Shown here piece after piece: positions 30,204 through 38,428 of a stretch of 44,373 nt of DNA. The notes beneath the pieces are model-generated. The model saw only the letters and a program-made list of their open reading frames with translations, did not search any database and had not been told where the DNA came from. The stretch is from positions 1-44,373 of the forward strand of contig CALSMP010000022.1 in assembly GCA_943787485.1 (NCBI GenBank), written 5' to 3'. Numbering within the stretch: the first letter of the stretch is position 1; every line of letters starts with the position of its first letter. The position numbers and the translations under genes are program-made. The DNA comes from an uncultured Luminiphilus sp. (GTDB lineage: Bacteria > Pseudomonadota > Gammaproteobacteria > Pseudomonadales > Halieaceae).

Positions 30204-31145
30204 TTAGAATCGGTATTGGTACGAGAGGGCCACGGTATCAAAATCCGATCCGATACGTGTTATCACACCACGGCTAGCATTTAATTTAATTGAATGATGC
30301 GCCGCAAGTGGGATTGATAACGTCACGCCAAGCCGAGCGTTTTCGAGATCGGTAAGCAGAGGCTCGCCATTTTGGAAGGACTCACCACCTCGATAAAAAT
30401 TGCTGTTGAAAGCGAGCCACAGGCCCTTGGAAAAGTAGCGCACAGCATGGAACTGCGCCTGATAGATAGGATCCTGTTTGATTTGATTACCTAGATAATT
30501 ATCGTTGTCCTGAAAAAATTTTGCGTCGAATGCCATGTCGACATACCAATTCTGCCAGCGATAAGACAACCCAAATCCCGGCCTTACCATCCAGCGATTG
30601 GTGCCAGCATTTACGAGCTGACTGGGGCTGTAGTCACCAGTCGGTGCCTCTACTTGTATCGAGGCACCAACGATCAAGCCGGGTTGGTATTCGCGCCGAT
30701 ACTCCTCCAGCGTGAGGGCAGGTGAGCCAATAATATTCCAGGAGAGGCGTAATCGTGTGTCCCCCCACTCACATCGGCTGACAGACGACGGCGTGCCGTT
30801 TACCACGCCCGATCCGTCATAGCAGGTTCGAAAGGTTTGGAGATCAAACTTCGCTGAGCTACCGAAAAGCGAAAAGGTATTCAGATAGCCGATCGCCATT
30901 GCATCGATCGTTAAATCAACGTCTTTGACGGGCACTGTGGGGCTTGGGGTTACCTGGCCCTCACTGCGCGCGAGACCCACAACCAGGAAGTGCTGTCCTA
31001 TGGGGACATTGGTGTAACTTCGAGGTTCGAGCTCCTGCCCGACAGCAGAACTTGACGCTATCGCAAAGATTAACCACAAACAGCGTTGTCTGGCGGTTTT
31101 AGCCAGCGCTATCAAGTTGGTCGATAATAGCCAGTACATCGTCAT
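30204..31145 (-). CDS. Outer-membrane transporter-like protein (phenol MetA-type family)
   Basis: The protein of up to 313 residues has a signal sequence (ARQRCLWLIFAIASSSAVGQE) and then alternating beta strands ending in Phe (LSYQYRF), as in outer-membrane barrels. It resembles the MetA-pathway of phenol degradation family, often found beside oxidoreductase genes and possibly a channel for hydrophobic compounds. The annotated start at 31145 lies 47 bases inside bcp. An in-frame TTG at 31115 would give a more normal signal peptide, so the start is uncertain. Confidence 0.75.
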   Translation of the reverse strand: MTMYWLLSTNLIALAKTARQRCLWLIFAIASSSAVGQELEPRSYTNVPIGQHFLVVGLARSEGQVTPSPTVPVKDVDLTIDAMAIGYLNTFSLFGSSAKFDLQTFRTCYDGSGVVNGTPSSVSRCEWGDTRLRLSWNIIGSPALTLEEYRREYQPGLIVGASIQVEAPTGDYSPSQLVNAGTNRWMVRPGFGLSYRWQNWYVDMAFDAKFFQDNDNYLGNQIKQDPIYQAQFHAVRYFSKGLWLAFNSNFYRGGESFQNGEPLLTDLENARLGVTLSIPLAAHHSIKLNASRGVITRIGSDFDTVALSYQYRF

Positions 31146-31581
31146 GATGTGACTTCGTCTTCACCTTGTCCATGATGGCCTTAAGACGCCCATCTTTCCC
31201 AATCACGAACGTCGTGCGCAGAATGCCATCAAATTCTCTGCCCATGAATTTTTTAGGCCCCCAGGCGCCGTATTTGTCGGCAATTGCATGGTCTTCGTCA
31301 GACAAAAGAGGAAAGTTGAGCTGGTCCCGCTCGCGGAATTTGGCCAGCCTCGTAATCGAATCCGGGCTGATGCCCAAGGCGATAGCACTGCGCTTCTTAA
31401 GATCTTTCGCGACATCCCGCAGTCCGCAGGCCTGAACGGTACAGCCTGGGGTCATTGCCTTAGGGTAGAAGTAGAGAATCACGGTTTGCTTGCCCTTAAA
31501 TTGTTTTAACGACACGGCGTTACCGTCTTGATCAAAAAGCGTGAATTGGGGGGCTTGATTGCCGATCTTGGGAAAAGTCAT
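31099..31581 (-). CDS. bcp: Thioredoxin-dependent thiol peroxidase (peroxiredoxin Q)
   Basis: The 160-residue peroxiredoxin reduces hydroperoxides with thioredoxin. It has the peroxidatic Cys in MTPGCTVQACGLRD; the second Cys, 5 residues on, is the usual resolving Cys of this subtype. KQTVILYFYPKA and RTTFVIGKDGRLKAI are family features. The length is normal. Its 3' end overlaps the outer-membrane protein gene by 47 bases and the Nudix gene is 41 bases upstream. Confidence 0.93.
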   Translation of the reverse strand: MTFPKIGNQAPQFTLFDQDGNAVSLKQFKGKQTVILYFYPKAMTPGCTVQACGLRDVAKDLKKRSAIALGISPDSITRLAKFRERDQLNFPLLSDEDHAIADKYGAWGPKKFMGREFDGILRTTFVIGKDGRLKAIMDKVKTKSHHDDVLAIIDQLDSAG

Positions 31582-31622
31582 GTAACGCCTCCTCGCTTAA
31601 ACCTGACTAAGATATGGATTGC

Positions 31623-32180
31623 TCAGGCCCGCGGCCTGGGGTGCCTAATCACGCTGTGGCGGATAGGAAACTCGCCGCTGCTCGAATCACTCAAAAACTC
31701 CTGCAATAACTCTTTTACCACCGGAAAAGCGAGCTGATCCCAAGGCAGCTCATCCGGGTCATAGAGCTGACTGTCCAAACTTTCAGGCCCCACACCGTAG
31801 TGTCCCGAGGCAATGCCACAACGATAGAAAACATATATCTGGTTAATTTGCGGCACGTCGAACAAACGATACAGTATGAGGTTCTCCGCAACCGCTGCTG
31901 CTTCCTCTAAGGTTTCACGCGCCGCACCTTCGGCCGTTGTCTCGCCGTTTTCCATAAACCCGGCCGGGAGGGTCCAGAGTCCATATCGAGGCTCAATCGC
32001 GCGTTTGCACAATAGAATTCTTCCCTCATGCACCGGCAGACAGCCAACGATTACCTTCGGATTCTGATAAAAAATAGTGTCGCAACCGGAACACACATCG
32101 CGCTCGCGATCCTCTCCCGGCGGAACCTTACGCTCAGTCCTCGACCCGCAGCTCGCACAATAATTGACTTCAAACATCAT
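31623..32180 (-). CDS. Nudix hydrolase with zinc ribbon
   Basis: The 185-residue protein has an N-terminal zinc ribbon (CASC and CSGC) and a Nudix domain. The Nudix box is GFMENGETTAEGAARETLEEA, with the catalytic glutamates in place. It resembles NADH pyrophosphatase-type or ADP-ribose-type hydrolases; the exact nucleotide is not clear. Its start overlaps the flavin reductase stop by 4 bases, so expression is coupled. Confidence 0.9.
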   Translation of the reverse strand: MMFEVNYCASCGSRTERKVPPGEDRERDVCSGCDTIFYQNPKVIVGCLPVHEGRILLCKRAIEPRYGLWTLPAGFMENGETTAEGAARETLEEAAAVAENLILYRLFDVPQINQIYVFYRCGIASGHYGVGPESLDSQLYDPDELPWDQLAFPVVKELLQEFLSDSSSGEFPIRHSVIRHPRPRA

Positions 32181-32656
32181 TTGGCCACTGAGGCCAGTTC
32201 ATCATATTGACCGTTGCTGAAAAGCAAAGGCGCGCCATCGGCTGTTTGAAAGTCGAGTACCTCGCCCACAACGATGTGGTGGTCACCAGCTTCGTGGAGG
32301 GCAAACAGGCGACAGCTGAAGTGGGCGATGGCGCCATTGAGCAGCGGCACATCGTGGGTATTGTTGCTGAACTCTGCTGGCTCCACAGCATGCTCACCGC
32401 GCCGAGCATACTTTCCCGACAAAGCCGCCTGATCACTTGCCATAACGCTGAAGGCAAAATACTCATTTTCGGTGTATTCCCTGAAGCATTCAGAATTATT
32501 TTGAATACTCCATAGGATCAAGGGCGGATCGAGCGATACCGATGAAAAAGAATTTGCCGTAAGGGCCAGAGCACCCGAATCCCTGTCATTCACGGTGATT
32601 AGGCATACGCCCGTTGAAAACCGACCAAGCGCCTGCCGAAACTCCTTACCATCCAT
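32177..32656 (-). CDS. Flavin reductase family (FMN-binding) protein
   Basis: The 159-residue protein has the split-barrel FMN fold of flavin reductases that feed two-component monooxygenases. Typical parts are the FRQALGRFSTGVCLIT start, the LTANSFSSVSLDPPLI strand, and a C-terminal VVGEVLDF. No partner monooxygenase is next to it. The start overlaps the moaE stop (TAATG), which ties it to molybdopterin synthase genes. Confidence 0.87.
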   Translation of the reverse strand: MDGKEFRQALGRFSTGVCLITVNDRDSGALALTANSFSSVSLDPPLILWSIQNNSECFREYTENEYFAFSVMASDQAALSGKYARRGEHAVEPAEFSNNTHDVPLLNGAIAHFSCRLFALHEAGDHHIVVGEVLDFQTADGAPLLFSNGQYDELASVAK

Positions 32657-33111
32657 TAGCTGTCCTCATGCCAGCGTCGCCGGCGTTGTTCGTCTGTGTC
32701 TGCCGCCGCAACCCACTGGGCCTTGCCGTCAGGATGTCGCTCCTTTTTCCAAAAGGGCGCATTCGTTTTCAAGTGGTCCATGATGAATTCGCACCCGGCG
32801 AAAGCCGCCTCACGGTGATGTGCGGTGACACCCACCCATACAATGGCCTCGCCAGCTTTTAAGGGGCCATACCGATGAATAATCCGCCAGCTGAGTAACG
32901 AAAATCGGGCCGAAGCAGAGTCTCCGATTTCAGTCAGGACTCTCTCAGTCATACCGGGATAATGCTCCAGCTCGAGGAGGGAAACATCACCCAAATAGCC
33001 AAAATCCCGGACTTGACCTGAAAATACCGCGACGGCGGCATGACCGGAGGCCGCCAATCTGCCGTACTCCTGCGCACCATCAAAGGGCTCGATCTGTACT
33101 CGAACCCCCAT
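32656..33111 (-). CDS. moaE: Molybdopterin synthase catalytic subunit MoaE
   Basis: The 151-residue protein makes molybdopterin from precursor Z with MoaD. Typical motifs are AVAVFSGQVRD, LELEHYPGMTERVL, HRYGPLKAGEAIVWVGVTAHHREAAF, and DHLKTNAPFWKKE with the catalytic Lys. It starts 1 base after the moaD stop. Confidence 0.94.
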   Translation of the reverse strand: MGVRVQIEPFDGAQEYGRLAASGHAAVAVFSGQVRDFGYLGDVSLLELEHYPGMTERVLTEIGDSASARFSLLSWRIIHRYGPLKAGEAIVWVGVTAHHREAAFAGCEFIMDHLKTNAPFWKKERHPDGKAQWVAAADTDEQRRRRWHEDS

Positions 33112-33112
33112 A

Positions 33113-33367
33113 TCAACCCCCCGTCATGGGAGGAAAAAACGCAATCTCGTCTCCATCATGCAACGGCTCTTCGATCATCACGACGCGCTGATTGACGGCA
33201 TGAATCACATTCGGGTGCATCAAATGCTCCTCCCAAAAAGAACCATTCTGCTTGATCAATTCCTGCTTGAGAGCTCCCACCGTGCAACAACGTGAGCTCC
33301 ATTCGAGCTCAAGCACCTCGGTGTTGAGCGCCTCTCGAAGCAGCGAAAAAAAACGCACACTCAACAT
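33113..33367 (-). CDS. moaD: Molybdopterin synthase sulfur carrier MoaD
   Basis: The 84-residue ubiquitin-like protein ends in the required Gly-Gly (PPMTGG), which is thiocarboxylated to deliver sulfur to MoaE. The start overlaps the moaC stop by 7 bases. Confidence 0.93.
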   Translation of the reverse strand: MLSVRFFSLLREALNTEVLELEWSSRCCTVGALKQELIKQNGSFWEEHLMHPNVIHAVNQRVVMIEEPLHDGDEIAFFPPMTGG

Positions 33368-33858
33368 GACTCATCCCGACCCCACTCGCCGCTTTTACCT
33401 CCCTCCTTGGACTCAAGCCTGGTGCTTTTAATAATCATCATTGGATCGATGGCTTTACACATATCGTACACGGCCAACGCCGCTACCGCGGCAGCCGTCA
33501 AAGACTCCATTTCTACGCCTGTTTTGCCACAGGTCTTGCAGATTGCCTCGATTACCAGCCCAGGCAAGTCGGCATCGGGGCGAATGGCGACCTCGACCGA
33601 TGACAGCGCCAAGGGGTGACATAGCGGTATTAAATTAGCGCACTGTTTTGCTGCCTGTATGCCCGCTATTCTTGCCACGGCGAGCACATCACCTTTGGGC
33701 ACATTCCCCTCTAGGATTGCCTGCAATGTCCGCTCATGCATGACCACTGAAGATGTTGCGACCGCCCGACGATCGCTATCTTCTTTCTGGCTGACATCGA
33801 CCATGCGCGCGTCGCCCGCCGCATTGAGATGGGTCAGCTGTGGCTCGAGTTTTGTCAT
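33361..33858 (-). CDS. moaC: Cyclic pyranopterin monophosphate synthase MoaC
   Basis: MoaC forms cyclic pyranopterin monophosphate, an early step of molybdenum cofactor synthesis. [49 protein letters not shown] and the C-terminal Lys-rich strand are typical. I chose the ATG at 33858 (165 residues) rather than 33894, because [12 protein letters not shown] aligns with the family start. moaC leads a compact minus-strand run through moaD, moaE, flavin reductase, Nudix, bcp and beyond. moaA and moaB are not in the window. Confidence 0.94.
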   Translation of the reverse strand: MTKLEPQLTHLNAAGDARMVDVSQKEDSDRRAVATSSVVMHERTLQAILEGNVPKGDVLAVARIAGIQAAKQCANLIPLCHPLALSSVEVAIRPDADLPGLVIEAICKTCGKTGVEMESLTAAAVAALAVYDMCKAIDPMMIIKSTRLESKEGGKSGEWGRDESC

Positions 33859-34008
33859 CTGCGAAACTTGTGCATCGAAACGTCGCCGAAGCATAGCAGA
33901 TTGCTACACGGGATGTTTTCTCGCGTCACTTCTGTCATTCTCCCCGAGCGGGGGATTCTGATAACAACCAAAGCGATAAGTGCACTGAGCGTACCAGCAG
34001 GGAACGTC

Positions 34009-35295
34009 ATGAGTGGCAGCAGGCAACAACCAGAATCCAGAGGATACGCATGGTTTGTTCTTTGCGTTCTCACCCTTGTCTACACTTTCAACTTCATTGA
34101 TCGCCAAATTCTGGTCATTCTTCAAGAGCCAATCAAAGCGGAGCTTGATCTTTCTGACGCCCAGCTTGGCTTACTGTCCGGCTTTAGTTTTGCCTTGATC
34201 TATGTGGTTGCTGGGATCCCGATTGCCTGGCTGGCTGACCGAAGCAACCGCCGTAATATCGTGGCTTGCTCCCTCGCGATCTGGAGCGGCATGACCGCTG
34301 TCTCAGGCTTGGTCAGTAACTTTGGCCAATTGGTGGCAGCGCGCCTGGGTGTAGGCCTCGGTGAAGCAGGCGGCTCTCCTCCAGCCCACTCGTTGCTGAG
34401 CGACTATTTCCCCCCTGATCAGCGCGGCAGTGCGCTCTCCTTCTACTCTGCAGGTATATACCTCGGTGTACTTGCGGGCTTTGCCGGGGGCGGCTACGTC
34501 GCTGAAACATTTGGCTGGAGGATGGCATTTTTTGTTGTAGGCGCCCCTGGGATCCTTCTGGCCCTCGCCCTGCCGTTTTTGATAAAGGAGCCACTCAGGG
34601 GACGCCTAGACCTGGCTCACTCCGAAAATAAACCCACTTTTTCGCAGACGCTAACCGCCATTACCGGCCGCAGGACATTTTGCTTGGTGGCCTTTGGATG
34701 CGCTTTCACCGCGTTTATCTCCTACGGTAATGGCAACTTTTTCCCCTCCTACCTAATGCGTAACCACGGTATGACGATCAGTGAAGTGGGCTTCGCCTTA
34801 GCCGCTGTCTCTGGCGTTGCGGGTGCCGTCGGAACCTTTGGTGGTGGCGTGCTGGCTGATCGTCTTGGCAAAACAGAAAAGCGCTGGTATCTCTGGGTCC
34901 CTGTCCTGGGCAATGTTCTCGCTTTGCCGCTTATGGCTTATGCCATTTTGAGCGAAAACACTGACCTCCTCCTCTACGTGCTGTTTCCCGCAAACATCCT
35001 CAATTCTCTATATCTGGGGCCCAGTATTGCGCTCTGCCACCTGTTGGTATCACCGGGCATGCGGGCAATGGCCTCAGCAATCTTATTTTTGGTGATAAAC
35101 ATGATCGGATTGGGACTGGGCCCACTGGTGGTCGGCGTGCTAAGCGATGCATATGAGCCTTTGCTTGGCGCGCAGAACCTAAGGGCCGCGATGCTCTCGG
35201 TGCTGGGCTGCGGATTCGTTGTTGGTAACCTCTGCTTCCTGCTCGCAGGCACACAACTTACCGAGCAACTCGCGATCGCAGGCGGCGATCGATGA
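34009..35295 (+). CDS. MFS transporter, spinster-like
   Basis: The 428-residue protein has 12 predicted membrane segments of the major facilitator type, with TFNFIDRQILVILQEPIKAELDLSD, the LADRSNRR loop motif and GLGEAGGSPPAHSLLSDYFP. The pattern resembles spinster-type carriers common near catabolic genes of marine gammaproteobacteria. The ATG at 34009 fits the usual N-terminus; the longer frame from 33829 adds 60 residues that overlap the divergent moaC. Substrate is unknown. It converges with the DUF2892 gene, 13 bases away. Confidence 0.88.
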   Translation: MSGSRQQPESRGYAWFVLCVLTLVYTFNFIDRQILVILQEPIKAELDLSDAQLGLLSGFSFALIYVVAGIPIAWLADRSNRRNIVACSLAIWSGMTAVSGLVSNFGQLVAARLGVGLGEAGGSPPAHSLLSDYFPPDQRGSALSFYSAGIYLGVLAGFAGGGYVAETFGWRMAFFVVGAPGILLALALPFLIKEPLRGRLDLAHSENKPTFSQTLTAITGRRTFCLVAFGCAFTAFISYGNGNFFPSYLMRNHGMTISEVGFALAAVSGVAGAVGTFGGGVLADRLGKTEKRWYLWVPVLGNVLALPLMAYAILSENTDLLLYVLFPANILNSLYLGPSIALCHLLVSPGMRAMASAILFLVINMIGLGLGPLVVGVLSDAYEPLLGAQNLRAAMLSVLGCGFVVGNLCFLLAGTQLTEQLAIAGGDR

Positions 35296-35308
35296 GAGCG
35301 GATTTGAA

Positions 35309-35548
35309 CTACTGCTGAACTTGTCTGCTGGAGGTTTTTAGATCGCAGTTGCCCCCCGCCGTATTAACCCCTAACCATTGCCAGAGGTAACAACGCGCAG
35401 TCAAGCCGTTGAGCAACAAAAACACTGATAGCAGGAGGGCGACACCCTCGATCGCACCGAACGCATCCGATCGTAAAACGGCAACCACGCCAATGGCACC
35501 CAGGCAGAGGCGCACCCCCTGCTCCAACTTTCCGAGATTGGCTTTCAC
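35309..35548 (-). CDS. DUF2892 / YgaP-like membrane protein
   Basis: The 79-residue protein has two hydrophobic helices (GAIGVVAVL and IEGVALLLSVFLLLNGL) around a short turn, then RCYLWQWLGVNT, the conserved end of the YgaP-type transmembrane domain. In many proteins this domain is fused to a rhodanese; here it stands alone. It lies on the minus strand, convergent with the MFS gene. A candidate operator with 8-bp arms lies about 75-110 bases upstream. Confidence 0.82.
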   Translation of the reverse strand: MKANLGKLEQGVRLCLGAIGVVAVLRSDAFGAIEGVALLLSVFLLLNGLTARCYLWQWLGVNTAGGNCDLKTSSRQVQQ

Positions 35549-35621
35549 GCCCCTCTCCTCGCTTCCCCCGAAGACTGTTGATAGTTACGCGTTCCCAGCT
35601 GACAAACACCCCCTGTCTAGC

Positions 35622-35657
35622 ATTTGTCGTACTTCGAATGAGCTGTACTCGACAAAT
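35622..35657. promoter_or_regulatory. 8-bp inverted repeat upstream of the DUF2892 gene
   Basis: ATTTGTCG (35622-35629) and CGACAAAT (35650-35657) form perfect arms around 20 bases. A third GACAAAT lies just to the right. It could be an operator for the DUF2892 gene; the spacing is wide for a hairpin. Confidence 0.35.
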
Positions 35658-35701
35658 TGAGGATTTTGCAGGACAAATGACCCCGTTTTAGGGGGAATTT
35701 A

Positions 35702-36742
35702 TCAATGACGATTTCCTGGGGGAAACCCAACGTAGGTGTCGACAATCTTTTGGGCATACTCGTTTGGTGAGAGAGCTCCCGCGTCAGTGATTCCGCGCGC
35801 AAGCAGGTCCTTCTCAAATATTTCTAGTACTTGCGGTATGGATAAGCATTCCTCCCCATGCTGCCATTTACGGTGGCTGATAGCGCTTTTAAAGCAATAC
35901 CCCTTCCAGGAAATTGAATAGCGAAGATCGGCCCAATGATAGACACAATCATCGCCTCCGCTGGTTTGCATATGCCACCGGCCATCGCCCACAAACTCGA
36001 GAGTAGCGCCACTGCCTACATCGGCAATCCTGTCCGACGACGTCTCTTCCAATGAAGCGCTTTTCACTCGTTCAACGCCATGAAAAACCCTGTCGGTATC
36101 GAGAACGATGGCTGTATTGTGATCTGCAGCAATAGACTCCCGGCGCCCCGCCGCGCCCTCGGGGTAAAACGTAAATGCACCTCCGGCATTACCGCCGAAC
36201 CAGGCCACACAGGTCGCAATGGGCACGCGCCAAGACTCAAATAATTTCGAATGAAGCATGCAAACGAGTAACCACTGGGGCGCATTTTTTCTATTGAGGC
36301 CCCGAAATTCCGGCACATCGGTGTGGATGGCCAGCTCCTGGCCCGGAACGAGGATATTCGCATAGACAATAGCGGGCACGAGCACTGAGGCATCCGCGAG
36401 AGCTCTGGCTGACTCGCCGATCAGAGCGTGATTCGCAAAAGATTCGATGCCGTCAACCTGTTGCTCATCACCGTAGACGTAGGTCTCTCTGAAGTAATTG
36501 GTTCGCCCCAGTGCGACAGACGCTTCGTCACAGCAGCCCTCGCCATCCAAACCGCGACTTAGATAGTTAAAACCCACATCGAATCGTTGCGGCAATGTCT
36601 CCCCCAAGCCATCGCTGGTGCCCTCATCGGCATAGGTCCCAAAACGGCGCAACCCTTCTGCAATGGCTAGCATCTGGTCAGCGTCTGTGGGTGCCAACAG
36701 GGGCGCGAGATAGGTGTATTGATTGGCCATCGAGCTTCGCAC
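35702..36742 (-). CDS. Putative 2-oxoglutarate/Fe(II)-dependent oxygenase
   Basis: I do not recognise the 346-residue protein as a named family. It does show a double-stranded-beta-helix iron site: His140-x-Asp142 (LAIHTDVPEF) and His221 (VFHGVERV), 81 residues apart, the HxD...H facial triad of these oxygenases. A GGAFTFYPEG strand lies between them. The first part (about residues 1-100) and the last 90 residues are not assigned. The ATG at 36730 is an equally good start. It faces another oxygenase of the same superfamily across a short gap. Confidence 0.65.
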   Translation of the reverse strand: MRSSMANQYTYLAPLLAPTDADQMLAIAEGLRRFGTYADEGTSDGLGETLPQRFDVGFNYLSRGLDGEGCCDEASVALGRTNYFRETYVYGDEQQVDGIESFANHALIGESARALADASVLVPAIVYANILVPGQELAIHTDVPEFRGLNRKNAPQWLLVCMLHSKLFESWRVPIATCVAWFGGNAGGAFTFYPEGAAGRRESIAADHNTAIVLDTDRVFHGVERVKSASLEETSSDRIADVGSGATLEFVGDGRWHMQTSGGDDCVYHWADLRYSISWKGYCFKSAISHRKWQHGEECLSIPQVLEIFEKDLLARGITDAGALSPNEYAQKIVDTYVGFPPGNRH

Positions 36743-36788
36743 CTCCGCATCTACTAATTACGATCTCCATGGATCGCTTGTTTGTCCG

Positions 36789-36811
36789 TATACTCTCGAA
36801 AGCATAGAGTA
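36789..36811. promoter_or_regulatory. Inverted repeat and -10-like box between divergent oxygenase genes
   Basis: TACTCT (36791-36796) and AGAGTA (36806-36811) form a 6-bp dyad with a 9-base centre, overlapping a good -10 match TATACT (36789-36794). No clear -35 is visible. The site may be a shared operator for the two oxygenases. Confidence 0.35.
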
Positions 36812-36850
36812 AATCAATGTCAACTCAAGGGCTTTTTCGGTACCGACTTT

Positions 36851-37429
36851 ATGGCTGCTTGCACGTTCATCGAAACCTATGAAATCGACTCCACGGTGTG
36901 TGATGGGATTGTCGATTTCTTCGAGCAACATCGGCATCAGGCACAGCCGGGAAGGCTTGGCGAAAATCCCCGAATCGACAAGAGCATGAAGGACTCCCTC
37001 GATATCACCATACCCATCAAGATGTACGGGCAGTTCGACACATTTTTCGATCGTTTGATCGAGCATGTGAAAACGTATCTTCAGGTTTATTACTACAGCA
37101 CGGGCGCTGATGGCTTGGGTGCGCTCTGGCTTTCCCAGCATGCCAACATCCAGTGGTATCCCAAAGGTGGCGGCTACCCCGCTATCCACTGTGAGCGCGA
37201 TCGTATTGAATACTGTCAGCGCGCTCTGGTTTGGATGCTCTACCTCACCGATACCCCCGGGGGCGGCACTGCTTTCCCGCACCAAAGGGTCATTACGCCA
37301 TGTGAAAAAGGTAAATTGATTATCTGGCCAAGCGACATGACGCACATGCATCATGGGGTGGTGTCCGAGACCCATGAGAAAATGATCTTTACCGGCTGGA
37401 TTGATTTCGTCAATCCACCAGAGCAATAA
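36851..37429 (+). CDS. 2OG-Fe(II) oxygenase, HxE type (prolyl-hydroxylase-like)
   Basis: The protein (192 residues from the ATG at 36851) has the oxygenase core: IQWYPKGGGYPAIHCERDR with the His113-Cys-Glu115 iron ligands, LVWMLYLTDTPGGGTAFPHQ, the strand KGKLIIWPSDMTHMHHG with the distal His and KMIFTGW with the 2OG-binding region. The HxE variant is usual for this prolyl-4-hydroxylase-like group, also found in phage. The longer frame from 36782 adds 23 residues unlike the family. The substrate, protein or small molecule, is not known. It is divergent from the other oxygenase. Confidence 0.82.
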   Translation: MAACTFIETYEIDSTVCDGIVDFFEQHRHQAQPGRLGENPRIDKSMKDSLDITIPIKMYGQFDTFFDRLIEHVKTYLQVYYYSTGADGLGALWLSQHANIQWYPKGGGYPAIHCERDRIEYCQRALVWMLYLTDTPGGGTAFPHQRVITPCEKGKLIIWPSDMTHMHHGVVSETHEKMIFTGWIDFVNPPEQ

Positions 37430-37522
37430 GCCGATGCCAAGCTCTCAATTCTTGGCAGTTCTGAACGCAAATGTGGTGACGGTACCTCGCTGCCATTCAC
37501 ACGCAATCGAGGTGTTTATCCC

Positions 37523-38356
37523 ATGACAACTTCGCCGATGACACTCACTGCTGTCCTGGATCGGGTATGCACCGTCACGCTCAATCGACCCGACGACCTC
37601 AACCCGCTCTCTTGGCAGGTTCTCGACGAACTAGCAGGCGCACTTGAAAGCTGCAGGCACAATCCGGAGGTTGGCGTAATCGTCATCGAGGCCGCGGGCA
37701 AGGCATTTTCCACTGGCTATGACCTCAGAGAAGAGCACTGGATTACCAGCCAGTATCCCGCCAACTTTCCTGAGCGCATAAGCCTATCGCAGGACCGCGA
37801 TGACGTGCATGCCATTGTCGATTACTGGATGAAAATGTGGCGATATCCAAAACCTATTATTGCCAAGGTCCAGGGAGACTGCCTGTCTGGTGCGGGCGAA
37901 CTACTAGGAGTGTGCGACCTCGCGATTGTTAGCGAGCGAGCCCGCTTCGGACATCCCGCAGGGAGAGACCTCGGCATACCGCCGTCCATTATGTTTTGGC
38001 CTATGCTGATAGGTTATCGCAAAACCAAAGAGCTGCTTTACACGGGAAAGCTCATCAGCGCTCATGACGCTGAGAAAATTGGCTTGGTCAACGAGGTCGT
38101 GCCCCACGAGGCGTTGAATGACAGAGTAGCAGCTGTTGCCACCCATATTGCTCGATCCCCTGCTGAGAACCTGTCGATACTAAAAGAGGTTTCCAATACC
38201 TGGTTTGAGAACATGGGTCTCGAATCCTCAGTGAGGCGCGGCGCCGATCTAGATGCGATCTATCATCAGTTCGACAGCTTCAAGGACTTTTTTCGAACTC
38301 TGAAAAAAGAAGGGGTGAAGGCCGCGTTCAAACGACGACGAGATATCTACGGATAA
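37523..38356 (+). CDS. Enoyl-CoA hydratase/isomerase family (crotonase-fold) protein
   Basis: The 277-residue protein has the crotonase fold: VTLNRPDDLNPLSWQVL, the oxyanion loop AGKAFSTGYDLRE and QGDCLSGAGELLGVCDLAIV, where the first catalytic Glu of hydratases is present. The second Glu (normally in a GQPEILLG-type segment) is missing: the sequence is FGHPAGRDLGIPPSI. A standard hydration reaction is therefore doubtful, and an isomerase, hydrolase or other lyase is possible. The next gene, 72 bases on, is an acyl-CoA ligase, so the two may share a pathway for an acid taken up or made nearby. Confidence 0.85.
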   Translation: MTTSPMTLTAVLDRVCTVTLNRPDDLNPLSWQVLDELAGALESCRHNPEVGVIVIEAAGKAFSTGYDLREEHWITSQYPANFPERISLSQDRDDVHAIVDYWMKMWRYPKPIIAKVQGDCLSGAGELLGVCDLAIVSERARFGHPAGRDLGIPPSIMFWPMLIGYRKTKELLYTGKLISAHDAEKIGLVNEVVPHEALNDRVAAVATHIARSPAENLSILKEVSNTWFENMGLESSVRRGADLDAIYHQFDSFKDFFRTLKKEGVKAAFKRRRDIYG

Positions 38357-38428
38357 CTTTTTTTCAACAGTAGGAAAGCGGTTTGGTTAACCGCTGTTCG
38401 CCACCAGACGTAACACGCAGGAGTATAT

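Noticed and set aside
33829..34008. Extended N-terminus of the MFS transporter
   Set aside because: The extra 60 residues are not transporter-like and overlap moaC on the other strand; the ATG at 34009 fits the family.
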